64,000 nt of DNA from a virus, in the IMG/VR virus record IMGVR_UViG_3300030099_006646, positions 1-64,000 of that record, one strand, 5' to 3'. The stretch's first letter is position 1, and each line of letters starts with the position of its first letter. The translations under genes were made by a program, and so were the position numbers. Shown here piece by piece: positions 24,392-31,698 of the stretch. The notes beneath the pieces are model-generated. The model was not told the origin of the DNA, ran no database searches, and saw only the letters and a list, made by a program, of their open reading frames with translations.

Positions 24392-24704
24392 CATTGATGG
24401 AACAATTTGTGAAAAGGTCTCTGGTAACGACTACACACAAGCACAGCCACTACACAATCGTATAAAGGTTATTAACCAGCTTTACGATGATGGTTGCGAG
24501 ATTATTTATTTTACTGCGAGAGGAATGGGTCGTCACAACAATGATGCTGAAAAAGCCATTGCTCAGTTTTATGACTTAACCGAAAAACAACTTGCCTCTT
24601 GGGGAGCTAAGTATCACAAGCTTATACTTGGTAAGCCTGCTGGAGATTTTTACATTGACGATAAAGGAATAAGTGCTCATGTCTACTTTGAATCAGGGTC
24701 TTGA
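24375..24704 (+). CDS. HAD-type phosphatase, capsule-biosynthesis-like
   Basis: A 109-residue minimal HAD hydrolase. VVDIDGTIC supplies Asp6 and Asp8, IYFTARGMG the motif II Thr, and GKPAGDFYIDDKG the Lys and metal-binding acid. It resembles small phosphatases found in capsule and O-antigen loci. In this context it may do the job of GmhB, removing the C7 phosphate of heptose bisphosphate between the kinase and nucleotidyltransferase steps. TGGAGG precedes the ATG. It overlaps the nucleotidyltransferase gene by 17 bases. Confidence 0.75.
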   Translation: MTYVVDIDGTICEKVSGNDYTQAQPLHNRIKVINQLYDDGCEIIYFTARGMGRHNNDAEKAIAQFYDLTEKQLASWGAKYHKLILGKPAGDFYIDDKGISAHVYFESGS

Positions 24705-24705
24705 A

Positions 24706-25047
24706 ATGAAGTTCGTCAAGAAGGGCTGGGGTTACGAGAAATGGATAGTAAACAAGTCCGAATACTGCGGAAAGCTTCTTTTCTTTATGAAAGGTAAAAG
24801 ATGCTCTTGGCATTACCACGAACTTAAAGACGAAGTTTTTTATTTACAATCAGGAAAGATGTTGGTCAAATTTTCTGACAAAGACAACATCGCCCTGGCT
24901 GAAGAACTTGTTTTGAATCCTGGAGATAACTTTCATGTATGGCGCGGACTCCGACATCAAATGATCGCCCTTAAAGATTCAGAGCTTTTTGAGTTTTCGA
25001 CTGAGCACTTTGACTCTGATTCACACAGGATTTTAAAAGGAGATTAA
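24706..25047 (+). CDS. Cupin, mannose-6-phosphate isomerase type II-like
   Basis: A 113-residue single cupin domain. It opens KFVKKGWGYEKWIVNKSEYCGK, like the isomerase domain of ManC/PMI-II proteins. The metal ligands are His36, His38 and Glu43 (SWHYHELKDEVF) with His84 (LRHQM). PMI-II converts fructose-6-P to mannose-6-P, which would feed the phosphomannomutase at 954; other sugar-isomerase or epimerase roles are possible. The ATG at 24706 begins the domain neatly; a longer frame from 24673 overlaps the HAD gene. The next gene starts immediately after its stop. Confidence 0.7.
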   Translation: MKFVKKGWGYEKWIVNKSEYCGKLLFFMKGKRCSWHYHELKDEVFYLQSGKMLVKFSDKDNIALAEELVLNPGDNFHVWRGLRHQMIALKDSELFEFSTEHFDSDSHRILKGD

Positions 25048-25998
25048 ATGAAACTTGTTGTTATTACTGGATGTCTAGGTTTAATTGGCTCATATGTCAC
25101 AAGAAAATGCCTCTCTAAGGGTTGGAAGGTCTATGGGATAGACAACCTTACCTATGCGGCAAACAAATCGTTTCTAGACGATTTTAGAAGGGATTCTAAC
25201 TTTACCTTTCTGGAAGAAGATATCGCTCAACTTAAATCTTTACCAGATTGTGATTATGTTATTAATATTGCTGCTGAATCTCACGTAGGTAATAGTATCA
25301 TTGATAGTAGCGATTTTATTGAAACAAACGTGAATGGAGTAAAAAACCTGCTAGACCTTATTCGCCGAAAACCAGACAACACTATGAAGCGCCCTGTTTT
25401 CTTTCATTTTAGCACTGATGAAGTCTACGGAGACATCGCAGAGGGCGAACACGTAGAGACAGACCCTCTTATCCCAAGTAACCCTTATTCAGCCTCTAAG
25501 GCATCATCAGATATGCTTATCTTGGCTTGGGCAAGGACTTACGGTGTAAAGTATGTTATTGTTCGTCCAACAAACAACTATGGTGAAGGACAATACCCAG
25601 AAAAACTTATTCCTTTATGTGTGAAACTCCTCCAGCGAGGAAAAAAGATCATGCTTCACGACGAAGGCGAACCAATCCGCAACTGGCTTCACGCAGAAGA
25701 TACAGCAGAAGCAGTTACAACTATTATAGAATCTGGCAAAGTAGATGAAATCTTTAACATTCCAGGCGATTTTGAACAAAAAAACTGGTTAACTGTTAAA
25801 AAAATCATTGAAGCGTACTATAATAGTGAGGTAAACTGGAAAGATTACGTGGACTTAAGCCACAAAAGACCTGGACAAGATGTTAGATATGCTCTTAACG
25901 GAGACAAACTAGAAGCACTTGGATGGAAACCTACAAAGGTTTTCGACGAAGAGATTGTAAAGCTTGTTCAGTTTTACAAAGAAAATTTCAAATGGTAA
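25048..25998 (+). CDS. RmlB-like NDP-glucose 4,6-dehydratase
   Basis: A 316-residue extended SDR close to dTDP-glucose 4,6-dehydratase. TGCLGLIGS is the NAD motif, IAAESHVGNSI follows strand 4, and the catalytic Thr123-Asp124-Glu125 (FSTDEVYG) and Tyr147-x3-Lys151 (NPYSASK) are intact. The block RPTNNYGEGQYPEKLIPL is diagnostic, then EPIRNWLHAEDTAEA. It would make a 4-keto-6-deoxy-sugar, the substrate type needed by the C-methyltransferase and the DegT-like enzyme upstream. RmlA is not visible, so the nucleotide donor is unknown. AAAGGAG precedes the ATG. This is the last gene of the sugar island. Confidence 0.85.
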   Translation: MKLVVITGCLGLIGSYVTRKCLSKGWKVYGIDNLTYAANKSFLDDFRRDSNFTFLEEDIAQLKSLPDCDYVINIAAESHVGNSIIDSSDFIETNVNGVKNLLDLIRRKPDNTMKRPVFFHFSTDEVYGDIAEGEHVETDPLIPSNPYSASKASSDMLILAWARTYGVKYVIVRPTNNYGEGQYPEKLIPLCVKLLQRGKKIMLHDEGEPIRNWLHAEDTAEAVTTIIESGKVDEIFNIPGDFEQKNWLTVKKIIEAYYNSEVNWKDYVDLSHKRPGQDVRYALNGDKLEALGWKPTKVFDEEIVKLVQFYKENFKW

Positions 25999-26008
25999 GG
26001 AGAAAAAC

Positions 26009-26185
26009 ATGAAACTTTCAAATCAAGGAATGGGCACATTAATGATGTGTTTGCAAAAATCTCTCATGGAGCAAAGCGATATTGTGCCGATTTTGCAAGA
26101 GCTAGACTTTAAAGTTGAAGATGGAGAGATTATTTGCACCAACCCTCCCAAAGTTGAGTTAAACGCGACAGAATCTGATGCCTAA
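26009..26185 (+). CDS. Small hypothetical phage protein
   Basis: A 58-residue protein (MKLSNQGMGTLMMCLQKSL...) with a strong AAGGAG site just upstream; the longer frame from 25964 overlaps the dehydratase and is rejected. It has an amphipathic Met/Leu-rich helix, then an acidic stretch (DFKVEDGEIICTNPP) and a polar end. It overlaps the next gene by 8 bases. I do not recognise a function. It heads the short cluster that leads to the late sigma factor. Confidence 0.65.
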   Translation: MKLSNQGMGTLMMCLQKSLMEQSDIVPILQELDFKVEDGEIICTNPPKVELNATESDA

Positions 26186-26441
26186 ATACTTCTACAAATG
26201 CCTAAGCGAAGACTGCAAGCAAATCATCGAAGTTGTGCATTCAATGAAAGAAAAGCTTGATATTTGCTTGTATTGCTCGGGAAGTGTAGAGAGAGTACCT
26301 ATGAATACAGTCAGCGTGTTTAAAAATACTGACAAAGATAAAAAACAAAAGACAGGCTCAATTGTCAAAAAGAGTATTGAAGATTTTAGACAAGATCTAA
26401 AAGATGAAAAGAAAAGATTAAGAGAGATAGAATATAAATGA
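26178..26441 (+). CDS. FmdB-like zinc-ribbon protein
   Basis: An 87-residue protein opening MPKYFYKCLSEDC, which resembles FmdB/zinc-ribbon-8 regulators. The zinc ligands are Cys8, Cys13, Cys30 and Cys33 (DICLYC). The C-terminal half is a charged helix (KKSIEDFRQDLKDEKKRLREIE). Such small zinc ribbons often bind nucleic acid or RNA polymerase. Its position three genes before a late sigma factor makes a transcription role plausible but unproven. It overlaps both neighbours. Confidence 0.7.
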   Translation: MPKYFYKCLSEDCKQIIEVVHSMKEKLDICLYCSGSVERVPMNTVSVFKNTDKDKKQKTGSIVKKSIEDFRQDLKDEKKRLREIEYK

Positions 26442-26860
26442 TACAAATATTTTTAACTTTATCGCTAGTCATAAACCTTATTCTTATGGCTTTTGTTGTG
26501 GGGCTTTTGCCCCTTTTGCTTTCTTTGGCTACTATTATTATAGTAACTCTTATATGGTATATTTTAAAGTTAAGAACAGAACTTTCCGATGTGTCTGAAG
26601 ATCTTGAAAAGTTTTTTAAGAAATTGGACGAATATGAAAAGCATGTAGACCAGCTACATGGCATGGAAATGTTCTATGGAGATCAAACTTTACAAGGATT
26701 GATCCGACATTCTCGTGAAATGATAAACGAGATTATTGACCTCCAAGAAAGATATTTCTTGGAAGAGGAAGAAAATTTTGACAGAGAAGAAAAAGAAGAA
26801 AACTCGCAAGAGGAAAAAGAATCTATACTTTACAGAAGTCCACCAGAAAGCGATAGTTGA
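26438..26860 (+). CDS. Two-helix membrane protein with acidic cytoplasmic domain
   Basis: A 140-residue protein. Residues about 3-44 are two closely spaced hydrophobic helices (IFLTLSLVINLILMAF; LLPLLLSLATIIIVTLIWYIL). A coiled-coil-like helix follows, then MEMFYGDQTLQGLIRHSREMINEII. The C-terminus is strongly acidic (EEEENFDREEKEENSQEEKE). The Glu-rich tail is encoded by the same DNA that encodes the Lys-rich start of the sigma factor in the +1 frame. No lysis signature is certain: two helices near the N-terminus are not enough to call a holin. The role is unknown. Confidence 0.7.
   Translation: MIQIFLTLSLVINLILMAFVVGLLPLLLSLATIIIVTLIWYILKLRTELSDVSEDLEKFFKKLDEYEKHVDQLHGMEMFYGDQTLQGLIRHSREMINEIIDLQERYFLEEEENFDREEKEENSQEEKESILYRSPPESDS
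26764..26769 (+). promoter_or_regulatory. Ribosome binding site for the sigma factor, inside the membrane-protein gene
   Basis: AGAGGA lies 8 bases before TTG 26778. No in-frame ATG exists until well into the conserved sigma domain, so this site decides the start. Confidence 0.45.
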
Positions 26861-27473
26861 GTACGCCTTAACAGATTGTCGCAAGATTAGGACAGATCTC
26901 TATATACAGTACATTGGTCCTGTTTTCGATGAGATGGTAGATAAGATTACTTATACCTATAAGTTTACTACACTACCAAACATTGAAGTTCTCAAGGACG
27001 AATGTAAGATCTGGCTTACAACCATTTTAGATAAGTTTGATCCAGAGAAAGGCTCTAAAGCCTTTTCTTACTTTAGTGTGATTACCAAGAACTGGTTTAT
27101 TCACAAGGTCAAAAAGAACTCAAAGAACCTTAAAAAAGAAGTTAGATATGATGATGTGGTGGGAGAAATAGAACAAAATTCTTTAGCTCATAGTGAATCT
27201 TATTTAGAGAAAAGAGAAAAATATGAGTTTTGGCAATCTCTAATGGGAGAACTTACCGTATGGGAAAAGCAAAATCTAAAAGAAAATGAAAGGAAAGTTC
27301 TAAACGCTATTATTGATTTATTTGATAATGTTGAAGATCTCGAAATTTTTAATAAAAAAGCTATTTATATGCATATAAGAGAACTAACAAATCTTAATAC
27401 AAAGCAGGTTGTTAACAACTTGAATAGATTAAGAGAAAAATATAGAAACTTTAAAAGAGAATATAATAAATAA
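26778..27473 (+). CDS. Late-transcription sigma factor, T4 gp55-like
   Basis: A 231-residue protein resembling the compact late sigma factors of T4-like phages. After a very basic lead (TEKKKKKTRKRKK) comes YFTEVHQKAIVEYALT, then a sigma region-2-like core ending FDPEKGSKAFSYFSVITKNWFIHKVKK. A second helical domain at about residues 160-231 has NTKQVVNNLNRLREKYRNFK, helix-turn-helix-like. It would direct host RNA polymerase to late promoters. There is no ATG start: I chose TTG 26778, which has a well-spaced ribosome site. The gene overlaps the upstream gene by 83 bases in the +1 frame. The assignment rests on resemblance and position just before the tail genes. Confidence 0.72.
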   Translation: MTEKKKKKTRKRKKNLYFTEVHQKAIVEYALTDCRKIRTDLYIQYIGPVFDEMVDKITYTYKFTTLPNIEVLKDECKIWLTTILDKFDPEKGSKAFSYFSVITKNWFIHKVKKNSKNLKKEVRYDDVVGEIEQNSLAHSESYLEKREKYEFWQSLMGELTVWEKQNLKENERKVLNAIIDLFDNVEDLEIFNKKAIYMHIRELTNLNTKQVVNNLNRLREKYRNFKREYNK

Positions 27474-27490
27474 TTTATAGGAGCATATAA

Positions 27491-27787
27491 ATGGCAAAAG
27501 TTGATCTTGATGATTGTTTGGCATCTGCATTGGAAAATGTTGAAAACGATAGAGCACTGGCTTTAACTTTGTTAACTGACCTGATGAGTTATATTAATAA
27601 AGAAGATGCACGCCATAGAGAAGTTGGATTAACGGCAGCTAAATATCTTGAAACTTTACAAAGATCGAATGAACAACTTGTAAAAATATCCTCTCTACTG
27701 CACAAAAAAACTGATACTTCCGTAGGGTTGACTGACGACATCAAGGAAGATTTATACGCCCTCATACAAGAAGAAGAAGAGGGCTAA
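27491..27787 (+). CDS. Hypothetical protein, possible late-gene accessory factor
   Basis: A 98-residue helical protein (AKVDLDDCLASALENVENDRALALTLL...) with the block HREVGLTAAKYLETLQRSNEQLVKI, then a short acidic end DLYALIQEEEEG. TAGGAG precedes the ATG. It lies directly between the late sigma factor and the tail operon. The DLYxLI-plus-acid C-terminus loosely resembles clamp-binding tails of T4 late-transcription proteins (gp55/gp33), but this is a weak analogy. A small packaging or regulatory protein is also possible. I do not recognise the family with confidence. Confidence 0.6.
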   Translation: MAKVDLDDCLASALENVENDRALALTLLTDLMSYINKEDARHREVGLTAAKYLETLQRSNEQLVKISSLLHKKTDTSVGLTDDIKEDLYALIQEEEEG

Positions 27788-27790
27788 TGA

Positions 27791-30742
27791 ATGTCGAATT
27801 TTAAAGATTATCACAATGCGTCTTCTGGATTTGATCTTGTAGAGAAGATAGCAGCCAGTACGCTTACTCCTAATATTTCTGAAGGCAAAGGACCTTTTTT
27901 GGCAAAAGTCCTAAGAGTCACTCAGATTACTGGCGATGGAGGAGATCTTACTTGGGTCGATGAGCTGAAAAATAATTTTGCCATTGAAAATCCAAACGAT
28001 CCAAACCCTTTCGAGTCTTTGAATAGGGTAATGCTTTATGGAAGAATAACATCAAAGTACCTGCCTGGTCAACCAGATTATCACGCTCACATTCCCGAGC
28101 CGAAAAAATTAGGACCTCCTGGAGAAATACCAGTTGAAGATGAAGTTTATTTGGATCTACACGATGAGTTTGTCTCTATAAATGAAACTGCCGCCTCTCA
28201 AGTTCCAAAGGTGGGGGATTTTGTTTGGGTCGATTATCTAGATAAGAAAAATAGAGAAAAGCCTGTATATGTAGGTCCACTTAAAGGCGTCTTGGCGATA
28301 GCAGGACAACCACCTTGTGGAGCCGCGCCTTCTACACCCTCTTCTACATTTAATCAAGCTGCCCCAGCCGGTGGAACAGCTCCAGGTGGAGGAAATGCGG
28401 CTCTCTTAAAAGGTAAAGCTATCTCTACTCCCCCTCCAGGAGGCAAGTATGTATTGCATGGTTATAAATTAACCGACTTCACAAAACAACCAGGAAGATT
28501 TTTAAAAGAGCCGTACAAAACTCAGTTGCAAAGGCTTGTCGCTGGGGTTGAGGTTCTTCACTGGTATCTTGAAAGTCTTTATCCTAACAGAAAGATTAAA
28601 ATTTACGACCCAAAAGCAGCCACTACATGGGGTCACGCTGAAAAATCCTCTCATAAATGGGGCTCAGGTTTAGATTTCAAAGCCACCGTCGATGGTAAAA
28701 AAATAAGCAACACAAAGACCTGGGCTATATTAATAAAACTTATATCATCAGGCAAACTACCAGACGGTGGTGTCGGCTTTTATCAGACGAATACAGGTCC
28801 TAACAAAGGAAAATCTACTACATTTGGAACAAGTTTGCCACCATCAGGATGCCCTCACTGGGACCCAGAATATCCACAACCAGGAGAAACTAAACACCCC
28901 AAAACTGTCAATCCTAAAGGATACTCAAAAAGAAAATGGTATTGGGGACATAAGAATGACAAAAGAGTTGTTAAAAAATCTTCTACTGTACAGGCTTTAT
29001 TAAAGAGACCCATCGTTCCTCGCTATGCGATGCAAGCAGTCGCTGGATTACCAGCGCCAGATTCTAAAATGCCTACCTGGGAACAAACTATTCAAATGTT
29101 ACTTAACGTTGACAAACAAACAAAAGACAATAATCCCGCACCCAACGCCAAAGTTCCTCCTTCAAAAAATACTCCTGCGTCTGTTACAAAAGGCGAAAAG
29201 CCTGAAGATAAGAAAAAGAAAGAAGAAGAAAAACCAACCACAGGTTCTGAACCTAAAAAAGAAGAGAAAAAGAAAGAGGAAATAAAAGACAAGAAAAAGA
29301 AAACAGATGCAGAGCAAGCAAAAAAAAATATCGAGAATGCAACGAAGGCGATTAACAATACTTTAAAAAAACAAGAAGAAAACAAAAAAGCTCAATCTAC
29401 AAGCCCCACCGCCGCCGCAGGACAGGCAGCAGCCGCCATAGCCGTTCAGCAAGCAACAAATTGTGCCCCAGGTCAAACCACTGGAGGTGGCACAGGCACC
29501 GGAGCCCTCGGCGGCGGACCTCCCCAAACTGGTGTTGTTAATCAAGGAACAAAAATCAAACTCCCTACAAAAGGAAAACCAAAAGCCCTTTATTCAAATG
29601 AAAATGTATCAACAGATGTATATCCCGCAGGAAAAGAAAAGAATTACACACTTCAGCACGTAAAAATGTTTGTGTTTCACGAAACCGCTGGTCACGGAAC
29701 ATCCTATAGCAATGCTGCTTCAAGAGCATCAAAGATTAAAAAAGGAAAAATGTACGCGGTAACGGACGACAACGGCAATATCACAGGTCACAAGCCCTAT
29801 ACAAACATAAAACAAGTACACTTTTGGGGAGGACGCGCTGGAGATACTGCTTTGACGACTCCATTAAATAAACTATGCGGTCATGCAAACTGGTGTAACT
29901 ATATTTCTGTTGGCATTGAGGTTATTAACATGTCCAATGTAAAAGTAAAACCAGGACGCATAGGGGATAACATCACCGAAGGATATAAGTATCTTCATCC
30001 TCTAGGCAATGTTGGAGGAACAGCACAATCTTCAGGCAAAGGAAATGGAGTTCTAAAACATGGAACAGCTATTTTCGGTAAAAATAGATTATATATGTTG
30101 CCTAGTGAAAGACAGTGCAGGATGTGTTGGGATTTGATTGTATGGCTCGCAGGTCCAAATAGACCTCATAAAAATGTAATAAATATCCCAATTCTTTTTC
30201 CGGCAACAGCAAATCATAGTAAACTATCAACCGGCTTTAAAAGTTCAGTAGGCGGCGGCTCACCAGTATTTATATGGGGAAGATTTAATCCTATGGTCGA
30301 AGGTTTTAAAACCAAGCCTCCAAAGACGTCTTGGAAAAAGTTCTGGAGAACTGGACTTCCAAGCGGCAGAAGATTCAAACCCAAGCAACACTGGCAACAA
30401 GGACTTGTGGCTCATCATCGCTGGCATCATTCTGATGGAGTATTCCAGGAGTTTTATTGCTTAGGAAGGGCTCTTGGAATGTCTTCTAAGCAGGCGTACT
30501 ATGCTGCTATTGGAGGTTTAGCTGCAACTAACAAAAAGAATAATCCAAAGTTAAACGCCGGTAGAAATAATTTTACACACTTTCCAGATCAGAAAATGGT
30601 AAACTATGGCAAGAAAATATGGGGCTCAAACGGTCCCTTAAATTGGCCACAAAAACATGCTAGCCTTGTAACTGGCAAAAAGAAATACGGAAAAAGAGAT
30701 GTTGCGAACAACAAGACAAAGTTTACAAAGCCTTTGGCGTAG
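27791..30742 (+). CDS. Multidomain baseplate hub/tail lysin: OB domain, M15 peptidase, amidase and C-terminal domain
   Basis: A 983-residue protein. Residues 35-175 look like the OB-type hub domain that starts many tail spikes (FLAKVLRV ... VGDFVWVDYL ... VYVGPL). Residues about 215-365 are an M15 D-Ala-D-Ala carboxypeptidase-like domain with zinc ligands His288 and Asp295 (SSHKWGSGLDF) and His356 (PHWD). A Lys/Glu-rich linker fills about 440-520, then an Ala/Gly/Pro-rich stretch. Residues about 615-800 match an Amidase_2-type muramoyl amidase (MFVFHETAGHG; ISVGIEVINMS). Residues about 825-983 form an unrecognised His-rich domain (AHHRWHHSDGVFQEFYC). It should cut peptidoglycan during DNA entry. 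It leads the tail operon, 3 bases after the previous stop. Confidence 0.82.
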   Translation: MSNFKDYHNASSGFDLVEKIAASTLTPNISEGKGPFLAKVLRVTQITGDGGDLTWVDELKNNFAIENPNDPNPFESLNRVMLYGRITSKYLPGQPDYHAHIPEPKKLGPPGEIPVEDEVYLDLHDEFVSINETAASQVPKVGDFVWVDYLDKKNREKPVYVGPLKGVLAIAGQPPCGAAPSTPSSTFNQAAPAGGTAPGGGNAALLKGKAISTPPPGGKYVLHGYKLTDFTKQPGRFLKEPYKTQLQRLVAGVEVLHWYLESLYPNRKIKIYDPKAATTWGHAEKSSHKWGSGLDFKATVDGKKISNTKTWAILIKLISSGKLPDGGVGFYQTNTGPNKGKSTTFGTSLPPSGCPHWDPEYPQPGETKHPKTVNPKGYSKRKWYWGHKNDKRVVKKSSTVQALLKRPIVPRYAMQAVAGLPAPDSKMPTWEQTIQMLLNVDKQTKDNNPAPNAKVPPSKNTPASVTKGEKPEDKKKKEEEKPTTGSEPKKEEKKKEEIKDKKKKTDAEQAKKNIENATKAINNTLKKQEENKKAQSTSPTAAAGQAAAAIAVQQATNCAPGQTTGGGTGTGALGGGPPQTGVVNQGTKIKLPTKGKPKALYSNENVSTDVYPAGKEKNYTLQHVKMFVFHETAGHGTSYSNAASRASKIKKGKMYAVTDDNGNITGHKPYTNIKQVHFWGGRAGDTALTTPLNKLCGHANWCNYISVGIEVINMSNVKVKPGRIGDNITEGYKYLHPLGNVGGTAQSSGKGNGVLKHGTAIFGKNRLYMLPSERQCRMCWDLIVWLAGPNRPHKNVINIPILFPATANHSKLSTGFKSSVGGGSPVFIWGRFNPMVEGFKTKPPKTSWKKFWRTGLPSGRRFKPKQHWQQGLVAHHRWHHSDGVFQEFYCLGRALGMSSKQAYYAAIGGLAATNKKNNPKLNAGRNNFTHFPDQKMVNYGKKIWGSNGPLNWPQKHASLVTGKKKYGKRDVANNKTKFTKPLA

Positions 30743-30754
30743 AAGGAAAAAACA

Positions 30755-31681
30755 ATGGTTTACATAAAAAATAATCCTTTAGATGGAAAAAACCCTTCAG
30801 AAAAGGAAAAATTTGAAAACCGAGATTTGGGTGCAGTAACTGCAAATTTAGGCGTCGGAGGCGAAGATTTATTTGAATCTATTCCTAAATATAACCAAGC
30901 CACCTGCGAGAAAGTCATTCAGGGAAAATCAGATTCTTATATTGTCTTAGGCAGAGACAGAGTAGGAAGCCTGCTACAAGGTAGAGGTATGAAGGGTGAA
31001 GCAAAAGCAGCTTCAATTGATATAGTAGTAGGAAGATATTCTGGAGCGATTCCAGAGACAGACGGCAATGGCAACTTTCGACTTTTAGATCCAAGCTTTG
31101 AGAAAGACGCAGCTAGAATATATGTTTCGCAAAAAACTGACATTGATAAAAGCTTTAATATCGCAACTGGCAAAGTTGGAAACTTTGAAAACAGATCAGG
31201 TATTGCTATGAAAGCTGATGGAATTAGATTATTATCTAGAGAAGGTATTAAATTTGTAACAAATGTAGGCACCACTAACTCCAAAGGCATAGAACCAACT
31301 CGTGTAGGTATAGACCTTATAGCGCTAAACGACGATTCAGATATGCAACCAATACCAAAAGGCGAAAACTTGGTATCTGCTTTTAATAAATTAACAAAAC
31401 ATGTTTCCGATTTAAACAAGCTTGTTGCCGGGTTTTTATTGTATCAAAATAAAATAAACCTAGCTGTAGCAGAGCACGTTCATGTAAGTCCTTTTGCGGG
31501 GTTAATAACGTCTCCGTCAGAAAGTTTAATAACAAAGATACCCGATAATATGAAAGATCTACAAAGCAATATTGATAGATCATTAAGTGTGAATAGAAAA
31601 GAACTGCAAACGTTTAAGCTTAATTTCTTAACAAAAGGGCAGAAAAAGTACATAAATAGTAAATATAATCATACGAACTAG
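30755..31681 (+). CDS. Baseplate-associated structural protein (putative)
   Basis: A 308-residue protein with a mainly beta N-terminal half. Repeating short strands around residues 60-200 include YIVLGRDRVGSLLQGRGMKG, ARIYVSQKTDIDKSF and GIAMKADGIRLLSREGIKFVT, which read like stacked beta-prism or beta-helix segments of tail-spike type. The C-terminal third is helical (LTKHVSDLNKLVAGFLLYQNKINLAVAEHVH). AGAAGGAA precedes the ATG. Its place directly after the hub/lysin suggests a spike or hub partner. No catalytic residues are visible. Confidence 0.65.
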   Translation: MVYIKNNPLDGKNPSEKEKFENRDLGAVTANLGVGGEDLFESIPKYNQATCEKVIQGKSDSYIVLGRDRVGSLLQGRGMKGEAKAASIDIVVGRYSGAIPETDGNGNFRLLDPSFEKDAARIYVSQKTDIDKSFNIATGKVGNFENRSGIAMKADGIRLLSREGIKFVTNVGTTNSKGIEPTRVGIDLIALNDDSDMQPIPKGENLVSAFNKLTKHVSDLNKLVAGFLLYQNKINLAVAEHVHVSPFAGLITSPSESLITKIPDNMKDLQSNIDRSLSVNRKELQTFKLNFLTKGQKKYINSKYNHTN

Positions 31682-31698
31682 AACTTGGAAAAAACAAA

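Noticed and set aside
5951-25998. The possibility that the sugar block is a bacterial O-antigen locus and the window a chromosome or prophage edge
   Set aside because: It is flanked on both sides, on the same strand and without any junction, by phage genes (PhoH, nuclease; late sigma, tail). No transposase, integrase or att-like repeat was seen. A misassembly cannot be fully excluded from one sequence.
26438-26860. Holin
   Set aside because: Two hydrophobic helices alone are not diagnostic; the long acidic coiled-coil-like tail and the lack of an adjacent endolysin argue against it.
29025-29385. Open frames on both strands over the Lys/Glu-rich linker of the lysin
   Set aside because: A/G-rich low-complexity DNA leaves other frames open by chance.
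30937-31419. Minus-strand open frame of 160 codons
   Set aside because: It lies entirely inside a plus-strand structural gene that has its own ribosome site, and the composition is typical of an antisense shadow.
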